DNA of 64,000 nucleotides from Pardosa pseudoannulata (GCA_032207245.1 CM063505.1:170009201-170073200), one strand, 5' to 3'. Numbered from the stretch's first letter, positions 45,340-61,529 are shown. Translations and numbers: made by a program. The notes: generated by a model not told the origin, from the sequence alone.

Positions 45340-48300
45340 AGAGGGAGATATGTGACAGAATAATGGAATCTTCCATACTTTCGATTCAGGTCGTTTTACT
45401 AATCGTGATGTACGAGTATTGCGATAGTGAAATCGAGTCTAAAAAGCGATTTTTTTTAACCCACCTAAAACTTTAAATTTTTTTATCGGTGTGTACCAAA
45501 TAAAAGTTATTTTCTGTTTTAAATTAAATTTTATTTTAAAATTTCGAAATCAAAACAGTAACTTAAAGTCATTTTCTTAAACGTATCTTTTTTAGACTTA
45601 AAAAAAGTATATATTGCAAATGGATGAAATTTATTGCAAAATGTATGAAATTTCTAGTATATAAATCTTAATTACTACAATTTAATCCGATTTTATGTGA
45701 CAGTATAGGGGAATTTTCCACCATACTTTCGATTCAGGTTGGATTACTAATTGTGACGTACAAGTATTCCGTGAGTCAAATCGAGATTAAAACGCGATTT
45801 TTTTAACCAACCTGAAAAGTTTCAATTTTTTTTTATCGGTGTGTAACAAATAAAGATTACTTTTCGTTTTAAATTAAATTTTATTTTAAAATTTCAAAAT
45901 TAAAACAGTAACATCAAGCCATTTTCTTAAATGTGGCTTTTTAGACTCAGAAAAAAGGTTTTACTGCAAATAGATGAAATTTCTAGTAAATAAATCTTAT
46001 TTTGTACAATTTATCCCGATTTTATGTGACAGAATAGGGGAATCTTCCATACTTTCATTTCAGGTTGTATTAATCGTGACGTACAAGTATTGCAAAAGTC
46101 AAATCGAGAATAAAACGCAATTTTTTTTAACCCACCTAAAAGCGTTTAATTTTTTTAACGATGTGTATCAAATAAAGATTATTTTCCGTTTTAAATTGAA
46201 TTTTATTTTAAAATTTCGAAATCAAAACAGTAAATTCAAGTCATTTTCTTAACCGTGGCTTTTTTAGACTAAAAAAAAAAAGTTTGTATTGCAAATTTGA
46301 GAAATTTTTTGCAAAAGTATGAAATTTCTAGTATATAAATCTTAATTACTATAATTTATTCTGATTTTATGCGACAGTATAAGGGAAATTTCCACCATAT
46401 TTTCGATTCAGGTTGTATTACTAATCGTAACAAGTATTGCAAGAGTCAAATCGAGAATAAAATGCGATTTTTTTAACCCACCTAGAAACATTTAAAAATT
46501 TTTTATCGGTGTGTAACAAATAAAGATTATTTTCCATTTTAAATTAAACTTTATTTTAAAATTTTGAAATCCAAACAGTAACTTCAAGTCATTTTCTTAA
46601 CCGTGGCTTTTTTAGACTTAAATGTTTTTATTGCAAATAGATAAATTCTAGTAAATAAATCTTAATTGTTACAATTTATCCCGATTTTATGTGACAGAAT
46701 AGGGGTATTTTCCACTATACTTTCGATTCAGGTTGTATTATTCTTTTAAGAATGACGTACAAGTATTGCACGATTCAAATCGAGAATAAAAAGTTATTTT
46801 TTTTAACCCACCTAGAAACATTTAAAATTTCTTATCGTTGTGTAACAAATAAATATTATTTTCTGTTTTAAATTAAATTTTAATTTAAAATTTCAAAATT
46901 AAAACAGTAATTTTTAAGTCATTTTCTTAAATGTAGCTTTTTTAAATAGATAAATTCTAGTAAATAAATCTTAATTACTACAATTTATCACTATTTTATG
47001 CAACAGTATAATGGAATCTTCTCCATACTTTCGATTCAGGTCATATTACTAACCGTGACGTATGTGTATTGCAAAAGTCAAATCGAGACTAAAATTCGAT
47101 TTTTTTTAACCCACCTACAAAACGATCAAACATTTCATCGATATGTATCAAATAATTATTTTTTTCTGTTTTAAATTAAATTTTACTTAAAAATTTCGAA
47201 ATTAAAACAGCAACTTTAAGTCATTTTCTTCAAAGTGTCTTTTTTAATTTTCGAAAAAAGTTTTTATAGCAAATGGGAGAAGAGATTTCTAGTAAATAAA
47301 TCTTAAATACTACAATACGTTTCAATTTTATGTGGCAAAAGTATAGGATCTTCCACCACTAGCACATAGCTCTTCATATGACGGTATCAGTAAAAATTTA
47401 ATTTTCCAGAATTGTAAATGAGGCTGGTAAATAATGGTTTGTTTTTTGGCTGAGAATTATCTGGTACACGATCAATAATTTGTTTATCTTCATACTCTTC
47501 TAAAGTCTCCCGATAATGTGAATGCAGTTTAAAATCCCGTTGAATTCATTTAGAAAAATAATTCAAAGTTCTTTTAGCTATGTCAAAATTTATCGTTAAG
47601 TTCGGCCCAATTTTTTTTCATAGTAATTAATAGAAGTAAAGGAATGAAACTAGCCTTTCCACTACACCCTAGAGGTAAATAAAATTTGTTGTTAATATCA
47701 ATGATAAAATTTTCATTGGAACAAATAATAATCGATGATTAAATTTAAAATTATCATATATGTAACTAATCTGTTATTTAAGCAAAATAAAAAAATATTT
47801 ACGTAATATGTAAGTTCAGTGATAAAACGTATGAAAATAATGCAGACGATATTTAAATAATTTAAAATAGAAATGATTAAATGAGAAGGTTAAAGGAATG
47901 ACGTCATAATACTAGAAAAAAATGTTATTTTTACCTATTTATTATGATACAAATTGATAGATTTAATAGCCTGTTGTTAACCGGTAAAAATAGGGCTTGA
48001 AAGAATGGCAGTAAATGCTAGAAAAGGGGTGGGTAGGGGTGGATTTCGAACGTTGCTAACCCTAACTCATCAAGAATCCAATATGGATGCTTGTACCCAT
48101 TCCAGGTACAACTGCTTCATAAATTCGAGGACAGACGGACAGAAATCTTAAGCCATTATTATATAGGGATACTTTCGTTTTAGATTGTATTATTTATTAA
48201 TTGTAGCGTACAAGTATTGCGCATCAAAGTGAGAACGAAGTGAAAGTTTTTCCTCACCTACAGGAAAAATACACTCCAAGTACTCAAAATTTCATTAGTG

Positions 48301-48560
48301 TATATTATATAAAGATTTTACCATTTTTTATTTCAAATTAAAGAGTGTTAAATTAAAATTTTGAAAAAAAATATTAACTTCAAGAAATTTTCTTAAAGAT
48401 GGCTTTCTCAGTTTTCAAAGGCTATAACAAGTGTGATGTGAGATTTGCAGAAATAAATAAAAATTACTACAGTTTATTTCGAACCTTTATGAAAAAATAA
48501 TAGAATCTTCAATATTTATGATACATGTTGTATTTTTTATGGTGTCAAATTACGTGAAAA
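45340..48560. repeat. satellite array, about eight units of 310-347 bp
   Basis: The marker phrase CCATACTTTCGATTCAGG recurs (with changes) at about 45373, 45720, 46047, 46395, 46716, 47024, 47355/48170 and, weakly, 48497. Each unit also has TTTTATGTGACAG-like, TTTTTTTTAACCCACCT and AAACAGTAACTT phrases in fixed order. The seventh unit is split by Helitron F. Units decay towards the right end. Confidence 0.88.
47359..48169 (-). mobile_element. non-autonomous Helitron, copy F, inserted in the satellite
   Basis: On the minus strand it runs from TCCCTATATAATAATGGC at 48169, preceded by A, to CTAG at 47359-47362, followed by T. The palindrome is degraded (CTCTTCATATGACGG). The flanks rejoin as TTCCACCA and TACTTTCG, exactly the satellite phrase in neighbouring units. 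Confidence 0.88.
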
Positions 48561-50261
48561 GCAATTTAAAAAAATAATAAAATATTATACACATTAGAAA
48601 AAAAAAGACAAAACGAAAGAAAATTTGAAAAAAAAACATAATAAAAAGAATTAAAAAAGTATGCATCAGAACATACATAAATAAAAATATAAGAATAAGG
48701 AAAAAAAAAAAAAAAAATTACAGAAATATTAATTAACAAACATAAATAATAAGATTAAAAAGAAAATTAAAAATAAAAATTTTTAATAGAAAACAATTTG
48801 TAAAAAAGAAAATTTATTGTAACAAAAGTGTTTTTTTATATCAAATTAAATAAGATATATAAAAAATTAAATAATAAATATAAAAAATTATATAACTTAA
48901 TAATTGAAAAAAAATAATACAAGAATTTTATAAAGATGCTTTCATATTTACAAAACCAATGCAAAGAAAGTTATAAAATAGAAAATTGAATAAAATGAAC
49001 TCAAAAAAATTATTTGAATTGTTAGAAAAATAAGAATACTTTAAATTCTGTTTTTACCTAATTTATTTGCACATGTAAAAATAAAAGATTTAAGTTTTAA
49101 AAAAACATTAATTTTCAAAATAAAAAATGATTGAAGAATTCTTAAAAAATGTCATTTTTTGTAATTTATCAAACGTTAATGTTCTTGTGAGTCCTTAATG
49201 AGCACCTACATATTTTAAGTACAAAAATACTTGCACTACTTTACGATCAAAAGTAAACTAATGAATTTGAAAATTTTATCACATTTCTCATTGGTAAGAT
49301 TGTAAAAATTAGATTTAGGATACAAAAATATTTAGCAGTAAAAAAAAAAGTAATATATTTTCAATCATTTTAAATATTAAATTTGATAATTAAGTTTCAT
49401 AGTAAAGATACATGTATTTTAGCAATATTTATGTAAGAAACTTGTAGGATTGTTAACAAGACACTATATTTGGTAAAAAATACAAGATTGGAGAGCCAAA
49501 TGTCATTATCTAATTTTTCTAATTTTTTAACTATTAAAATTATTTTTTTTAACAAACCACAATTCACATGTGTATTATAAGAGGAACAAGTTATATCTTA
49601 TTAGTAGACTTATAATTTTTTACAAAGATCTTAGGGAAAAAACACAATCTATTTTATTTTTATTGTGTTACTTTTGATTTTTTAAGAAAAAAAATAAAAA
49701 ACAGTAGAGAAAGTAAGTAATATTTAAAAAGTACTTATTTATACATAAAAAGAGAACCTATTAATAATTAAATTAGAGTACTTATTTTTATTTTATGAAT
49801 CTTAGTTATATATATTTTAATTAATAATTATGTATTTTATAACATTATCATTATATTAATGGTATAATTTTTTTAATATATATTAAAAATGGGTATTGAT
49901 ATTTTTTAGGTTTTATAACCTATAGTTATATTTTAGCTTATGAAAATATACTAAAATAAATAAGAAAAACATTTTTTTATCTATTCCTTATATACATGAA
50001 AAGACTAAAAATTTTATTAAAGATCGTGTAAAAGTGTATACCAATATGAGCTTTTATTATCTTATGATTTAATAAAAAAAGAATATTATAGGTAATTTTT
50101 TTATTCGAAAGAGACTATGCCCCTGAAGGATTTTCATCTGAAAAGCTTGTTGGTAAAAGTATTGGGATATGTGAGGATTATAAAAAAATAGGCTTATCTT
50201 ATTGCATATTTTTATGAGATATTAAAGTGTAATAATTTTGATATACTACATATATATGTAG
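48561..50261. other. extremely AT-rich, A-rich sequence
   Basis: Long A- and T-runs with few G or C. No gene, RNA or transposon recognised. An A16 run lies near 48700. Confidence 0.5.
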
Positions 50262-50735
50262 TAAGACGGACTTCACAATAGGTGGTAACAGTCATTGCTC
50301 ATAAAAATGACACCGTTTTAGTCAAGAACTTTATTAGAAGAACGCTGTAGGACGGGTGCCCATTTCATTTTAGGGACAGGACAAACTGAGGTCACCAAAC
50401 ATGAAGTTTTAAATAAAAGGCCCTTAAAACCTGGGTCAACATCTCATCCAAAATCTCTGTGAAAATCTCTAAGAAAATCTTCCTCTGATAAAGTGCATCT
50501 CCTTTTTGTTTGGGAATTTCATAAATAAGCCGCTAGGCTATATAGAGTTATTATTAGAGTTATATAGAGTTATTACCCTGTAGCTCCAGTGGTCAATTTA
50601 TGTTAGGGGTTAAAAAGAGCAAAAGAAAAGGACAAAGTTTTTTTTATATTTATTTATTTATTTTTATTTATTTTTATTTATTTTTTTTTTGTTCTAAAAT
50701 TTGTAAACCCCTGAGAATTTTCTCGAGCCGTCTTT
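50262..50735 (+). repeat. interspersed repeat R4, copy 2
   Basis: GTAAGACGGACTTCACAATA to CCTGAGAATTTTC. It aligns with copies 1 and 3 and includes an expanded TTTATTTA tract near 50640-50690. Confidence 0.78.

Positions 50736-51916
<1,181 letters not shown>

Positions 51917-51989
<73 letters not shown>
51917..51989. repeat. (TA)n microsatellite at the R4 end
   Basis: About 73 bases of TA with one CA interruption. Confidence 0.95.
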
Positions 51990-53400
51990 ATGTACATTTT
52001 CTATTTATCGGTTTTGCAGTTAGAACAAATATCTACAATTTTGTTTCCACTCTTGGAAACTTAGCAATGAACCTTTTCTTACATCCTCACAGATTCTTGA
52101 ATATTACATATTCATATCATTCTTTCACGTATAAAATTAGGTAAAATCAACAAATTTATTTCGATTTCGTTTCTAACTTTTTGAGAAAATTAGACACAAC
52201 AGTCAAATTGACCCATCTAGTGTAAAATGAACTCGATAAGACGTGAAAAAGAATAATTTCAGTTTACATAGGATACTAGGAAAAAAATAACTAAAGGGCG
52301 ATTACGTCGCCAATTTTGGCATTCCCCTCCCAAACTCTCCTTTTCACTGGACGTATTTTTATACTCCAGAGATTATTTTACAAAACTGAAGAAGAAATTG
52401 AAAATGGCAGCAGCGAAAGTTACATTTTACAGCGCAAAACTTATTCTTCCGTTTTCATTATTAAAAGTTATGACCAGATTTCCTTTTCAAAAGGTGTTTA
52501 GCCATTTTTATATCTCCCCACCTCCTGCGCCCGAAAAGAAACGGGGAATATTCCTTACTAGATACTTGAAACTGACGTTTTTACAAATTGAAATGGGAAC
52601 GGCGCATTTATTTTAAGGCAGGAAATAAACATTTGTTCCAATTACATGCGAAACGAAGTACCCGTTTTATATTAGGGACCCTTGAATAAATGCCTCAAGA
52701 AAATCTCCCATTTCTGCTGGAATAAATTACGTAGAATTTCGTACCGTTGAAACATTCGGACGATATTTGATGAGTTTTTTGAAGCAACCATAAATGCCCA
52801 AATGTCGTTTTTATCGCAGCTATTATAATCGTAAATGGAATATATGTACTGAAATTATTCCCATAAGAGGCTCTATTTATTTCAGTTGCGCGCCGTTTTG
52901 CATTTTTTTTTCTTTTCGGAGCTCTAATTTTAAGTTTCGCATGTGTTCTTTAATTGTGGCGGATTTTAGCAAAACTTAATTATTCGGGTGTATTTTTATG
53001 CGAGTGTTTTTTTTTCTATTATTATTATTCTTTTCTGCAGCTTAATTTTTAATTTAAGCCGAGGGTTTAAAAGCAAAGGGAGCAGAAATAATTTTACGAC
53101 CGTTAGCGAATATTTCGGGAAAATGTTATTTAATTTGGATCATTTGGCTAATTGAAGAGAATCATATTGTATAAAACAGAAAATTGGATATAACAAGAAA
53201 ATATATTCATTTGCAGTCGTTCGCTTCCTTTTTTTCTTCTCTCAGTGCAGCGAGGATTCATTGTTAATTTGAACTCTAATTGAATGTATAAAACGGAAAC
53301 TTGTACATCTGGAGCGAGATATGCAAAAAATAAATTCCAATTTGTCCAATTTGTTACTAATAGTCTGTCAGCCTCGCTCTTTTTGCGTCTAAATGAAATG
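51990..53400. other. single-copy-looking, less AT-rich segment
   Basis: Bases 52280-53400 lack recognisable repeats and are more balanced in composition than the flanks. Overlapping plus-strand frames at 52316-52616 and 52794-52979 show no protein family, and I do not call them. Conserved non-coding sequence is possible but cannot be shown here. Confidence 0.35.
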
Positions 53401-56400
53401 TATATAGATTTTAAATCCGGATATTCTTACAACTTTTATTTAAAGAGAAAGTAATATTTGAAATAGGGTTAGAAAAATTTCTTAAGGGGTCTTGTACCTT
53501 CTAAAGCATGTAATGTATGCCGAAAGTGTCTCTATTTCGATAGATCATAAATTATTAAATACTATGTAAATTAATACTATCTAAATTATACAAAAACTTG
53601 AGAAACATTCAAGACCCGATTCAAACTTATAAAATCTAAAATAATGAATTAAATTTTCCTAATTGATTATTATGATAAAAGTAGAACAATTAAAACATTA
53701 AAATTTTAAAAAAATGTTACGATCCACACGATTATTTCATTTTGAAAGATATTAACCTGTAACTTAAATTTACAGTGATCTGAAAAATTCATTGTATAGA
53801 ATGAATTAATAAAATAGAAATCTTTTTTATAAAAACGCTCAAAATCTCATGGAAATTAAAACAAAAGTACAAGTTAAATGAAATTCTAACTAATTAATCA
53901 TTAAAAAGGTCTAACTGTTGTATTAGATGAACGGTATTAATTTATTAGGTAAGCAAACACAAATACATAAATGTACTACATTAAAACTTATGGTCTAATG
54001 CCTCTTAAAATCTTTCCAATTTACATTCTACTTTTAATCTTTACCTTTCCAGTTATCCAAATTAAATCAAGATAGTGGTTAAGACTGCATTTCTTCTACA
54101 CTTCCCAAAGCTAAGATCCGAATTAATAATTGTTACGTGCGGTCTTTTCATAAACTTGTTACTCATGTTTAATTCTCCCTAGAAAAGCCACGTACCATTA
54201 AGAACTTACTCGGCGTTTTGGACATTTATGAGGCAAAAGTGTTTTATCAGACACATTAAAATGGCTGACTAGAATTTTTTCTCCCATGAAAAGATAAGTC
54301 ACGTGTTCAGCCACTTTCTTGGACGGCATTTTCACAGCAAGACACACATGATGACTCTAGACTATATAATACGTGTCTGGTGTTTCTCAGTATATACCGA
54401 AGAAATAAAGGAATTTTTACGTGTGTCCCTCTGGTCTGAGAGTTCTAAGTTTCTGCCTCTTTCGGCAAGTAAATATTGTCAAGAAAGCCCTAGCAATTAA
54501 AAAATATAGACTACCTCTGGCGTAATCGATGAAAAGGAACTTTTGCCGGTTATATAGACAGAAAAAGAAATTTAGGCTTACCTATTAAATACAACTTTTT
54601 AAATCTTAAGTGTATAACACAAATTTAATCTCATTTATAGTTATAAATGGTATCTAACAAAATTAGTATATTAGTATACAACAAAATAGTGTAAAACACA
54701 TTTAATTACATCTACATTAATCGTTCTATATTTCTTACTTTTATTAATAATAATTAATGTCATAAATATTAATACTGTCATGAGTAATAATTTTATAATT
54801 TTCTAACAAATGAAACATGTCTTTAATATCTCACAAGTTTGTGTATAATTTTATAAAATATTTACAAACTTATGATTGGTCCAAACAGACGTAGGTTTAG
54901 AATGCAGCATTTCTTGTAGGAGATCCTTTAAATACCGTATTTACTTGTGTAACGCCATTGTTTATATAAAACTTACAGGAAGAAATCCAGGTACCCGGTT
55001 CACAGGAAATAATTTTTGTTGTTTCCTGTAATCCCATGACATGCATATAATAAAGATAAATATTCAAGGTGGAAAATAAAAGAATAAAATATCTTACTGA
55101 TTAGAAGTATTGATGAATCTGTATTTCATATCTATAGCACTTCTTTTACTCATCAATGCTTATAACATTAATTTTTGTAATTGAACTCCCAATTTTTGAC
55201 ATCAAAAATGATATTGAACTGCTTGTAACTGAATGCTGCAGTGTAATTAGATTTCTTCTCCATATTACTTGCACTTTGTTTCAAATTACTCTCTTTTTTT
55301 CTATAGAATGTAGAAAAATAAATAAAATAAAATCTTTTGAATGACATACCTGATAAGAGGCGATGAGTACGAGGTCTTCAATTTTCAGCCTCGCATGGTC
55401 ATTTCATAGTAGCCATATCCTCTGAATAACCTCAGATGTCCGATACCAAGCTTGAAGGACTTTGTTAAGCATAGAGTCATTTTTAGGATGACATTGAATG
55501 AGCTTGGTTTATTGGGTATACTTAAAATTTGGTTTACAATCTGAAAACTCACTTGTATGCCAAATTTTATGTGCGCTTTATACAAGGGATATAATTTCTC
55601 ACCCTTTTCCTTCATAAAACAGGTTGCGTTTTATACGTGAGTAAATGTGATTTAAAAATAAACAAAAGAAACCATGTGTAAGCTTATAAAATTTTCACGT
55701 AGCAAGAAATATTCGACAGTTACCAAATTTTGCGAAGTGATACTATGACTTCGCCAGTTTTAATTACTTTGAAAGTTTTTGTTATTATTATTTTTTAAAT
55801 TTTTGACCTCCTTTACTGTAATGAATGATAAAAATTTAAATGATGCTATATTATATTTATAAGTTGTGTTACATTTCTGTTTAAGATTACAATTTTTCAA
55901 ATATTATACCAGAAACAGCACAGAAACATTTAAGAAGCTCAATTTTAATAAATAAAAGCTATATTGAATCTAGATGCATATTACTATTTAGAGGCATTTA
56001 AAAGAGACGTTCCTAAAGACACAGCTTTTGAAACTTACGCACGTGATATATCAACACATGTTGTGTGTATAAATTTGAAATTTGATGCACATCTTACTCA
56101 TAGATTGACAATAATAAAGACGAAAAACTGTAGAAAAATATCAGTATTTAGAAACTTCAAAGAGATGGTAGACGTTACAAAGTGTTTTAATAAATTATTA
56201 AAACACAATTTCAAAATTTGTATACATATGAATATTGTTTAAGTAAATTAATCAGTAACTTTTGTTTTTCAATTAATAGTTTTGTAATGCTCATTTATTA
56301 TGAATTTTAGTTAACTTTTAAAACTCTTTTTAATTTAATTTTTTATAGATTCCTACAAATTTTTTTTATCAAAAATACCTAATATATACTTAAATAAATC

Positions 56401-59400
56401 TGGGTATCAGTTTTAAATTTCGACTTAATTTATATTATTAAAACTCAATTCTAAAACCTTGAATTTTTCCTGAAAATTATGCGTATAGACGTAAAAATAT
56501 TTCCTATAAATGAACAATTCTTATGTATGTTCGAAATATACTTTTAAGTAATAATAATACAAAAAAATAAAAATAAAAAAGGAAAATTAGCTCGTAAAAA
56601 GCATTTTTAAATTCAATAAAATATCTAAGAAAGAAAGAAAAAACTAAACAAAAAACTATAAAAGAAAAAACTAAAAGAGTTCTTATATTGTTAATCATTA
56701 TTGTATTTAAGTCATGTATAAAATCTGTCTGGCATATCGGAGTGAAATATTTGATAGAATTTAGTTAATATTTTATTATATTTTTATTTAATATAAAATT
56801 ATGAAATTTAAGTTTTACCTGAATTTTTTAATTCTAAGATTAATATAAAAATGATATTTTGTATTTTTCTATTTCCTTCTTACGCACAGACTACAGCCTA
56901 GAAATAAATAATTTTTTTAGTCAGTCTTTATATGTTATTTTTAAATAATATAAAATATTTATCAAGCCTTCTGAGTGGAGACCTTTTTAAAACTCAGCAT
57001 TTTAGAGTTTATAATTTAGAAGTTCTGATATCTATATTTTTATACTTTTTTATTTGTTTTTTAATATAACAACTGCAGGGCCGTAATTAGAAATTATATT
57101 CGGAGGGGAACTTTTTTTTTTGTGAATGATACTTCTATAAAACTACAGGTTTCCTAATGTATGTAAAAATCATAATTAAACTATATTTTTAAAATTAAAA
57201 TAATTAAAAAAAAATATAATAAAATTATAAAAGTAAAATATATAAATGCTAAATTTAATAAAAGTACATTGAAATGATTGAACTAATAATATAAATATAC
57301 TCTAAATTTAAATTTTTTAAAAAACTATAACCGAAGAAAAAGAAAAAAAAAATGTTAAACGTGTTATTTAAAATTTTTACTTGTATATTATAAAATCTCT
57401 CTGCTTGAAGATTTTAATAGAATTTAGTTAATTGTTCATTTGTTCCAAACACAATTTGCACAACGTTTAACACAACGCCTTTTACAAAAATTTTTAAGCA
57501 CATGTTGTTTTTATCCACAGCTAAGATAAAAACACATTCCATTTTTTTGTATTAAAATTTCCTCTCTCACAAATCTACACCTAACACGGAAGTTTTTTTA
57601 TCGATTATAAATTTGATTATTTATAGTGACCTTTAATATTATAAATCATAATTTAGATTATTCATGGAGACCATACCTTGAAAGTTGTTCCAGTTGACCT
57701 AGAGTTTATAATAGAATTTGCTTGAAAATTTCATACCTCTATCTCTGATTTAGACATTAACAACTTAGAACCAGAAATTATAAGATATTTGTAATATACT
57801 TCTATAAAACTACATTTTTATTAGTAATAAGTTTCATAAACAAAATTTTAAAAATATAAAAAATTAAAAAATGAATATAATGAACAAATATAAAGCTTAA
57901 ATGAAATGAATATCCGAAATAATATAAAATTACATTGAATAATATAAAATATTATTAAAATTAAATTTTAAACGGAAATTAAAGAAAAGAATAATTTTGA
58001 AAGAAAATGAACATTAAAATTTTTTTATGTTATTTATAATATGCTAACTTGAAGATTTTAAAAATTTTCGCAATATCTTTCAACTGTACATCACTTAATG
58101 AGTTTTCAGATGCTAGAACTCTTGAAAAATTTTCTACGTTTAACAAAAATCACTAAATTATAAGACACTGTTGTATATAATCAGAAAACACATTCACAAA
58201 TGTATTTTCTTTAAAAACATTTAGAATTTCAAGTAAATGCCAGCTTTATGACTATTTATAAATTATAAATCTGATTAAAAAAAATTTAATTATACTTGTT
58301 TACAAAGTGTAAAATTACTTGTATTGTGTCAAAGTGGAAATAGATGTTACTTTAAAGATCACAACCTAGTCAAAAGTTAACAGTCAAATCTAAACCTTTG
58401 GACGACCTCAAATCCCTCCATAAAGACATTTCTAATTGGGTAAGGGAAATTACAAACCAACGAATTTTAACAAGTTTACTTAAGCAGTTCATTTTTAATG
58501 GTTTTAATATATCTGCGAGAAAACCAGTTCGTTCACTTCTGCTGTAAACGCGGGTTCTGGACCCTGAGCTCTTTTTAGTTTGTCAAATTGACGTTCACGA
58601 TTTGTAATCGTTTTCAATGTTTTCTTTACTAGTAGTAATATTCGTTTAAACAGTTTAATTACCAGTTTAAAGGCTTAAATGTTTATTTTCCTTAAATTTC
58701 TTTTGTATGTTTTAAGTAAATTAAACGTAGTATTATTTTTATGTTTGTTTTCCATTTAAAAACTTTTGACACAGTACATCACTCCGTTATAATTTTGCTT
58801 AGAAATCTAAGAATTTACAATTTAAGACTGTTTAAGAAGTCATTTAATTTTTAGTTTACTTACAATATTATGAATCCATTAATAAAACTTGATTTTAGAC
58901 AATATGTTTGTATAACTTTATTTCACGTAACGACAGCACTTGCATTTGGGATCAGAATTGAAAGTCTCGAAAACTCTAACCTTAATTTCATTTTGCCTTT
59001 CCCCTTTTAGCGTTTCACGAAATTACATATCTCCTATCTGCAATTAAAATATAAAGAGCAGACCCACATATTTACCAAAACTTATTTTAAAAAAATTATC
59101 ATAACTAGATGAGTATACACGATGGCTCTAAATTGAAAATAGATTTGGGATGGGTCGGATAGTAGTTACGGTCTTGCTTTTTGCTCCATTTAAATGAACG
59201 AAGATATACGAGGCCTTAAAATGCATTCTCCATTATGAATAAAAAATATTAATAATTTATTCAAGCTGATTTTTGGAAATCCAATCCTTGCTAATTGTTG
59301 AATACATCTCCTTGTAATAAAGTTTTAAAATTCATGTGTTCAATTATATTGCTTTTAGTTATCAATGAAAATGCGATAAATGCACTATTTACTATGAAAT

Positions 59401-59889
59401 ATATCTATTGTTTTGGTCATCAAACCACTGGAAAGCGACTATTTCAGAACAAGCTTCATTTTGGAACTATTTCATTTTCATCACTTTCAAATCGCAAATT
59501 ATGTCATCTTAACTCGTTGCGTATCGGTCATAGTAAAAAAACAATTATATTTATTAAACTGTTTTTTTAACTATCTCACTGTTCATATTTTATTATTTTA
59601 AAATTTATTAAATTATAAAATTTTACCTTGTGAATGTTATTAGGAACTCTACATAACTTTAAAATTTATCAATGTTTTTTAAAACCTATTAATTTTAATA
59701 TATTTATAAATGTTTAATGTGAATTTTTCTACATCATTTTCGCTAAGTTTCATTTTTCAATTTTACATAATTTCTTTTATTTTAAAATTATTACTTTATT
59801 TATGTGATACTTTGTTTTCAGCAGTTCACCAGTTTCGATAAAAAATCAAATCTACCTTTAAAATTGCAAGTGACCGGTCATCATTGACA
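53401..59889. other. long AT-rich stretch without supported genes
   Basis: Short frames (54303-54500, 55156-55344, 55385-55615, 55964-56242, 56504-56698, 59295-59601) are AT-driven, overlap or lack any motif. A phrase near 57077, GCAGGGCCGTAATTAGAA, resembles the end of a hAT-like element, but no partner end was found. Confidence 0.4.
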
Positions 59890-60060
59890 ATATAGTATAT
59901 AATTTTATTTTGCTTTATGCCTTGTTGACAAGATAAGAGTAGTAAGAAGTATGTAAATAAGTAAAGATTTTGGTATTTTTCTATAATCAACTGATCGACT
60001 GATTCTATAGCAATACTGATCAATCGCGCGTGACAATTAGAAAATAAACCTAATAACAAA
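59890..60060. repeat. dispersed repeat R5, copy 1
   Basis: GCTTTATGCCTTGTTGACAA to AATCGCGCGTGACAATTA aligns with 61530-61690. Class unknown. Confidence 0.6.
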
Positions 60061-61529
60061 TAATTTAAACAGATATAAATAAAAAGACTATTTATAAATT
60101 AAATAGAACTAATTAAAAGAAATTACATACATTTAAGTTATTTATAAAATAAAAGTTAGTTTAATTAATTAGTTAAATTTTTAAAGATATTCCTTATGAA
60201 ATTAAAAGAATATCTAGAGTGTTTATGAAAAAAGAATAATATATTTATTTTTTAACATTTTAAGAATTTTACAAAAATAGTTCCTACTAAGAAAAAGGAA
60301 TCCTACTATAAATGTTTTATTCAAAAAGGATATAGAAATTTTTTATTTTTTCTTATGAAAGTAATATAGCAATAATTTAAAAATTATTAGATTTTATTTT
60401 GAAAATCAAAAATATTGAATAAATGTATTTTTTCAATACAATAGAAATAAGCAGATTGGTAAAAAAAAGTATTTTATTTTACTTAATAATATCAAATTAT
60501 GTTATATAGTCAAATGAAACAATAGTTTGTTATTATAAAACATACTAGTAAAGTATTTTGTTAATTAAAAACGATTTAAACATAAAATATACGCTTTATT
60601 TAATTCATACAACGAAATTAATAATCAATTTTACTTGTTTTTAAATTAACTTTTTTTATAGAAGATCTGCGTAAATGAGAAAAAAACTTCTTTATGATTC
60701 AATCGTATTTTTGGGTTAATATTTTATAAGCAAATGTATCATTTGTAATTTTATGTTTTTCTTTACTAGTAGTAAAAGAACATAAAATTAATAAATTTCT
60801 TATGTTATTTGAATTAGTATGTTTAAGTAAATTAAAATAAAAGTTTTTTATGTTATTTACATAAAACAATAAGAAATCTTCATATAACTACAATCATTTT
60901 TTTTACAATTTAAGAGTTTCATAAGTCTGTAATTTTTATATAAATAAATTGATTGATACATTATTTTTTTTTAAAACAGAAAGATTTTAATAGTTGGATA
61001 AATAAATTTTTATCCAACAAGTAATTTTAAGCTTGTAACAAGCATTAGATATAATAAAAGAAATAAAATTTTTTATTAATTTCATTTTTTTATTTTTTCA
61101 AAAATACATCAATATTTTTCTAATAAATTCTTTTTTTTTATATACATTGAACATAGAGCAAAAAATACTTAAAAACTTATTCTATAGTCTATAAGTTATT
61201 CTAGATTGCCATAATTTAAAAGGAAAGTTATTTTATACCTGTATAAAGTTCTATATATAGCTCAGTTAATGAACAAAGAATGTTAAAGAGATTCAAAACT
61301 CTCAAGGAATAGAATAATGAAACTATACAGAATATCGACATTTCAAAGTGGTTTTTTAGAAATTATCTCTTTTTGGAATTTCTGTAATCCTTATAACGTT
61401 TTGAAGTTAAGTAGTAGTATATGTATAAATGCATAAAATATTTATTTATTTATTTATTTTTGTTTAGCCGACTTAAAAATATGAACTTGGAACAGTTGTG
61501 TATATCTCAATAATCAAAATATGTAAAGT
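60061..61529. other. AT-rich, nothing recognised
   Basis: No gene or repeat supported. A TTTATTTA run lies near 61440-61460. Confidence 0.5.

Noticed and set aside
45340..48560. CRISPR-like regular repeats
   Set aside because: Units of about 330 bp are repeated in full with no short repeat/spacer structure, and the genome is eukaryotic. This is satellite DNA.
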